A stretch of 64,000 nt of DNA from Liolophura sinensis (lineage: Eukaryota > Mollusca > Polyplacophora > Chitonida > Chitonidae), in the NCBI RefSeq assembly GCF_032854445.1, contig NC_088307.1:14646017-14710016 (forward strand). The letters run 5' to 3'. Numbering within the stretch: position 1 is the first letter of the stretch; every line of letters begins with the position of its first letter. The position numbers were made by a program, and so were the translations under genes. Below the pieces are notes generated by a model. It was not told the origin of the DNA. It worked only from the letters and a program-made list of their open reading frames with translations, and made no database searches. Shown piece after piece: positions 62,555-64,000 of this stretch.

Positions 62555-62949
62555 TCAAATGTATAATCATTTCTTAATTGATGTTCACCAGATTCGGTTA
62601 ATGAAGTTGTCTGAGTATTAATTATTCGTATGGAAAAGTCAGGTTGTGTAATCGGCCGTGTTTGGCTTAACTGGTATTGGAATGCTGGCATTGATGTTGC
62701 CAAATGCACGGATATTTGCTGTAGCTGGTTGTTAAACAATATGTCAGCGTGGGCAGATTCATGAGCGATTGGAAAAGAGCTGGCGGCATTCCAAGATAAT
62801 GGGTACTGAAGAAAAACAGGATTTCCATTGATTAATGTGACCAGAGTTTCATGTTGCTTTATTTTCACAGTTATAATCGGTACAATTTGATAAAAATCAC
62901 CCCCCCCCCCCAAAAAAAAAAATAAATAAAAAGAATGGTCTGATGCCAT
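62503..62949 (-). CDS. Upstream frame of a two-frame unknown gene or pseudogene
   Basis: It starts at ATG 62949 in a strong Kozak context (AACAAGATGG) and stays open for 148 codons. Residues 8-18 come from a T11-G12 homopolymer (62900-62922 on the plus strand), which is easily miscounted, so the true N-terminus could be in another frame. After it, the peptide looks like a beta-rich domain with few charges (IVPIITVKIKQHETLVTLI, GNPVFLQYPLSW, QLQQISVHLATSM), with no signal peptide or transmembrane helix. It ends at TAA 62503, while the -1 frame is already open. I do not recognise the family. Confidence 0.5.
   Translation of the reverse strand: MASDHSFYLFFFLGGGGDFYQIVPIITVKIKQHETLVTLINGNPVFLQYPLSWNAASSFPIAHESAHADILFNNQLQQISVHLATSMPAFQYQLSQTRPITQPDFSIRIINTQTTSLTESGEHQLRNDYTFEIKQTLTSLKVLCLEQR
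62900..62922. repeat. C12-A11 homopolymer junction
   Basis: On the plus strand 12 C are followed by 11 A and then TAAATAAAAAG. It falls inside the 5' end of the minus-strand frame and makes its N-terminal reading frame uncertain. Confidence 0.9.
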
Positions 62950-62956
62950 CTTGTTC

Positions 62957-64000
62957 TAGTTTGTGTGACCCACAATTCCACCATCTTCTTCCGTTACTGC
63001 GTTTTTACCACGTTTAGCCTGGAGTACACAGGGCACTTCTATTCCTTCGCTTGGTGCAAATTAGGAAGCCACCCTATTTACACTAAGATGCACTAGTCTG
63101 TCCAAGCTTTACAACAAAGGAAGCTGTTATTTATGGCCTAGAATGGACGATCATTTGATTCTGATTTTCCCGAAATAATCATTAGGCTTTACATTTTGAA
63201 GAATTTTGTCCTTGACACAGAGGAACGTGTAGACCCAATGCTTTTGTTCCCGTGCTATTTTTGGAAACCCTCACAAAAGCAGGTTCTACGAGCTCTCTTA
63301 GCCAGCCAGTTGATGTCTTTTTGTCCTGATATTTATCATCTGCTCTTTATTGTATAACGATCCAGCGAACTTCCCACTGGGCATCGTTATGCTATCATTC
63401 ATTTACTACACTTATACGATCTCCTGATTATTCTGTCACAACGTTCCTATCCACTCCTACCCAAACACTAACCATGCATTAAATCCCCACGATGTTTCAC
63501 AAACACTGTCTACCTGAGACTGAATGTATCTTGTACACCGATAAAGGCCTTGCGTGAAAGCTCCACGCTATATGTAATGCTGTCTGACAGTCCCTTTTAA
63601 CAAAATTTATTGTTTATTTATTTATGCAATTGTTTGTCCAATTGGTTCAGCTGGCTCAACCGTCTGAAATATCCTTCTCTCTACTGGACAACTGGTCTCA
63701 ATGCAGTCAATAAAATAAATGAAAAAAAACATTAATGAGCATGAAGGTTACTAACGATGCAATGATGTGTTTATTAAGGTGAGGCCTACATGGCAAAATA
63801 GCGTGCCCGTCCGCAAACACTACAAGCACCTACTTTTTCTGCTTCAAAACTTTGGTAGTTTCCGCGTCGAAGGTTGGTCTTCCTGAACAGCTATTAATCT
63901 GAGACTTGCTGGAAGGTTCTGGGTGTTGTTTGTCCTCCCTGGGAGAAAGGTTCAGTCCTTAGTTCTTGTGGCACTCTGCTCTAGTACCGACATCTTTATG
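62957..64000. other. Non-coding stretch, right edge
   Basis: No supported exon. An AT-rich segment with TTTATTTATTTATG at about 63610 and AATAAAATAAATGAAAAAAA at about 63710 may be a repeat tail, but no core precedes it. Confidence 0.4.

Noticed and set aside
1-64000. Reverse transcriptase, transposase, integrase or other autonomous element genes
   Set aside because: None of the visible frames carries a motif I would accept, such as a YxDD-type reverse transcriptase core or a DDE triad. All recognised repeats are non-autonomous.

Overview
This window looks like one stretch of a mollusc-type marine invertebrate nuclear genome, mostly non-coding. It is AT-rich with no dense gene packing. Canonical GT-AG splice sites are visible. 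The dominant repeats are two dispersed families I associate from memory with bivalve and gastropod genomes: a tRNA-derived SINE ending in a '...TTGAGTACGGCGTAAAACACCAATCAAATAAATAAA' type tail, and a second repeat ending in GTGAGTGAGTGAGTGCTTGGGG. The taxon call is inference. No operons, CRISPR arrays, rRNA or intact tRNA genes were seen.

Layout. 1-12.1 kb: apparently intergenic, with a 193-bp tandem duplication, a tRNA-like repeat head and several SINE copies. 12.17-12.45 kb: the best-supported exon, a plus-strand first coding exon encoding a basic, serine/lysine-rich N-terminus and ending in a consensus donor. 12.45-53.39 kb: read here as one intron of about 41 kb, loaded with SINEs, minisatellites, a satellite-like array, G/C homopolymers, a 200-N assembly gap (36430-36629) and a GC-rich, CpG-dense island (41.3-42.6 kb). 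53.39-54.24 kb: two short exons (70 and 40 nt) whose splice phases match exon 1, so the three read through as one open frame. The gene would continue beyond the window or through exons I could not find. 54.24-62.0 kb: more repeats. 62.09-62.95 kb: two long, overlapping minus-strand open frames (148 and about 155 codons) in -1 relation, the strongest unexplained coding signal in the window; the product is not recognised.

How the parts relate. The plus-strand gene is the only multi-exon gene I can support. It would host the central repeat-rich region as an intron. The 62-kb minus-strand frames would be antisense to it if its later exons lie beyond 64 kb. Most other open frames of 60-150 codons are what chance predicts for this length and composition and are not annotated as genes.
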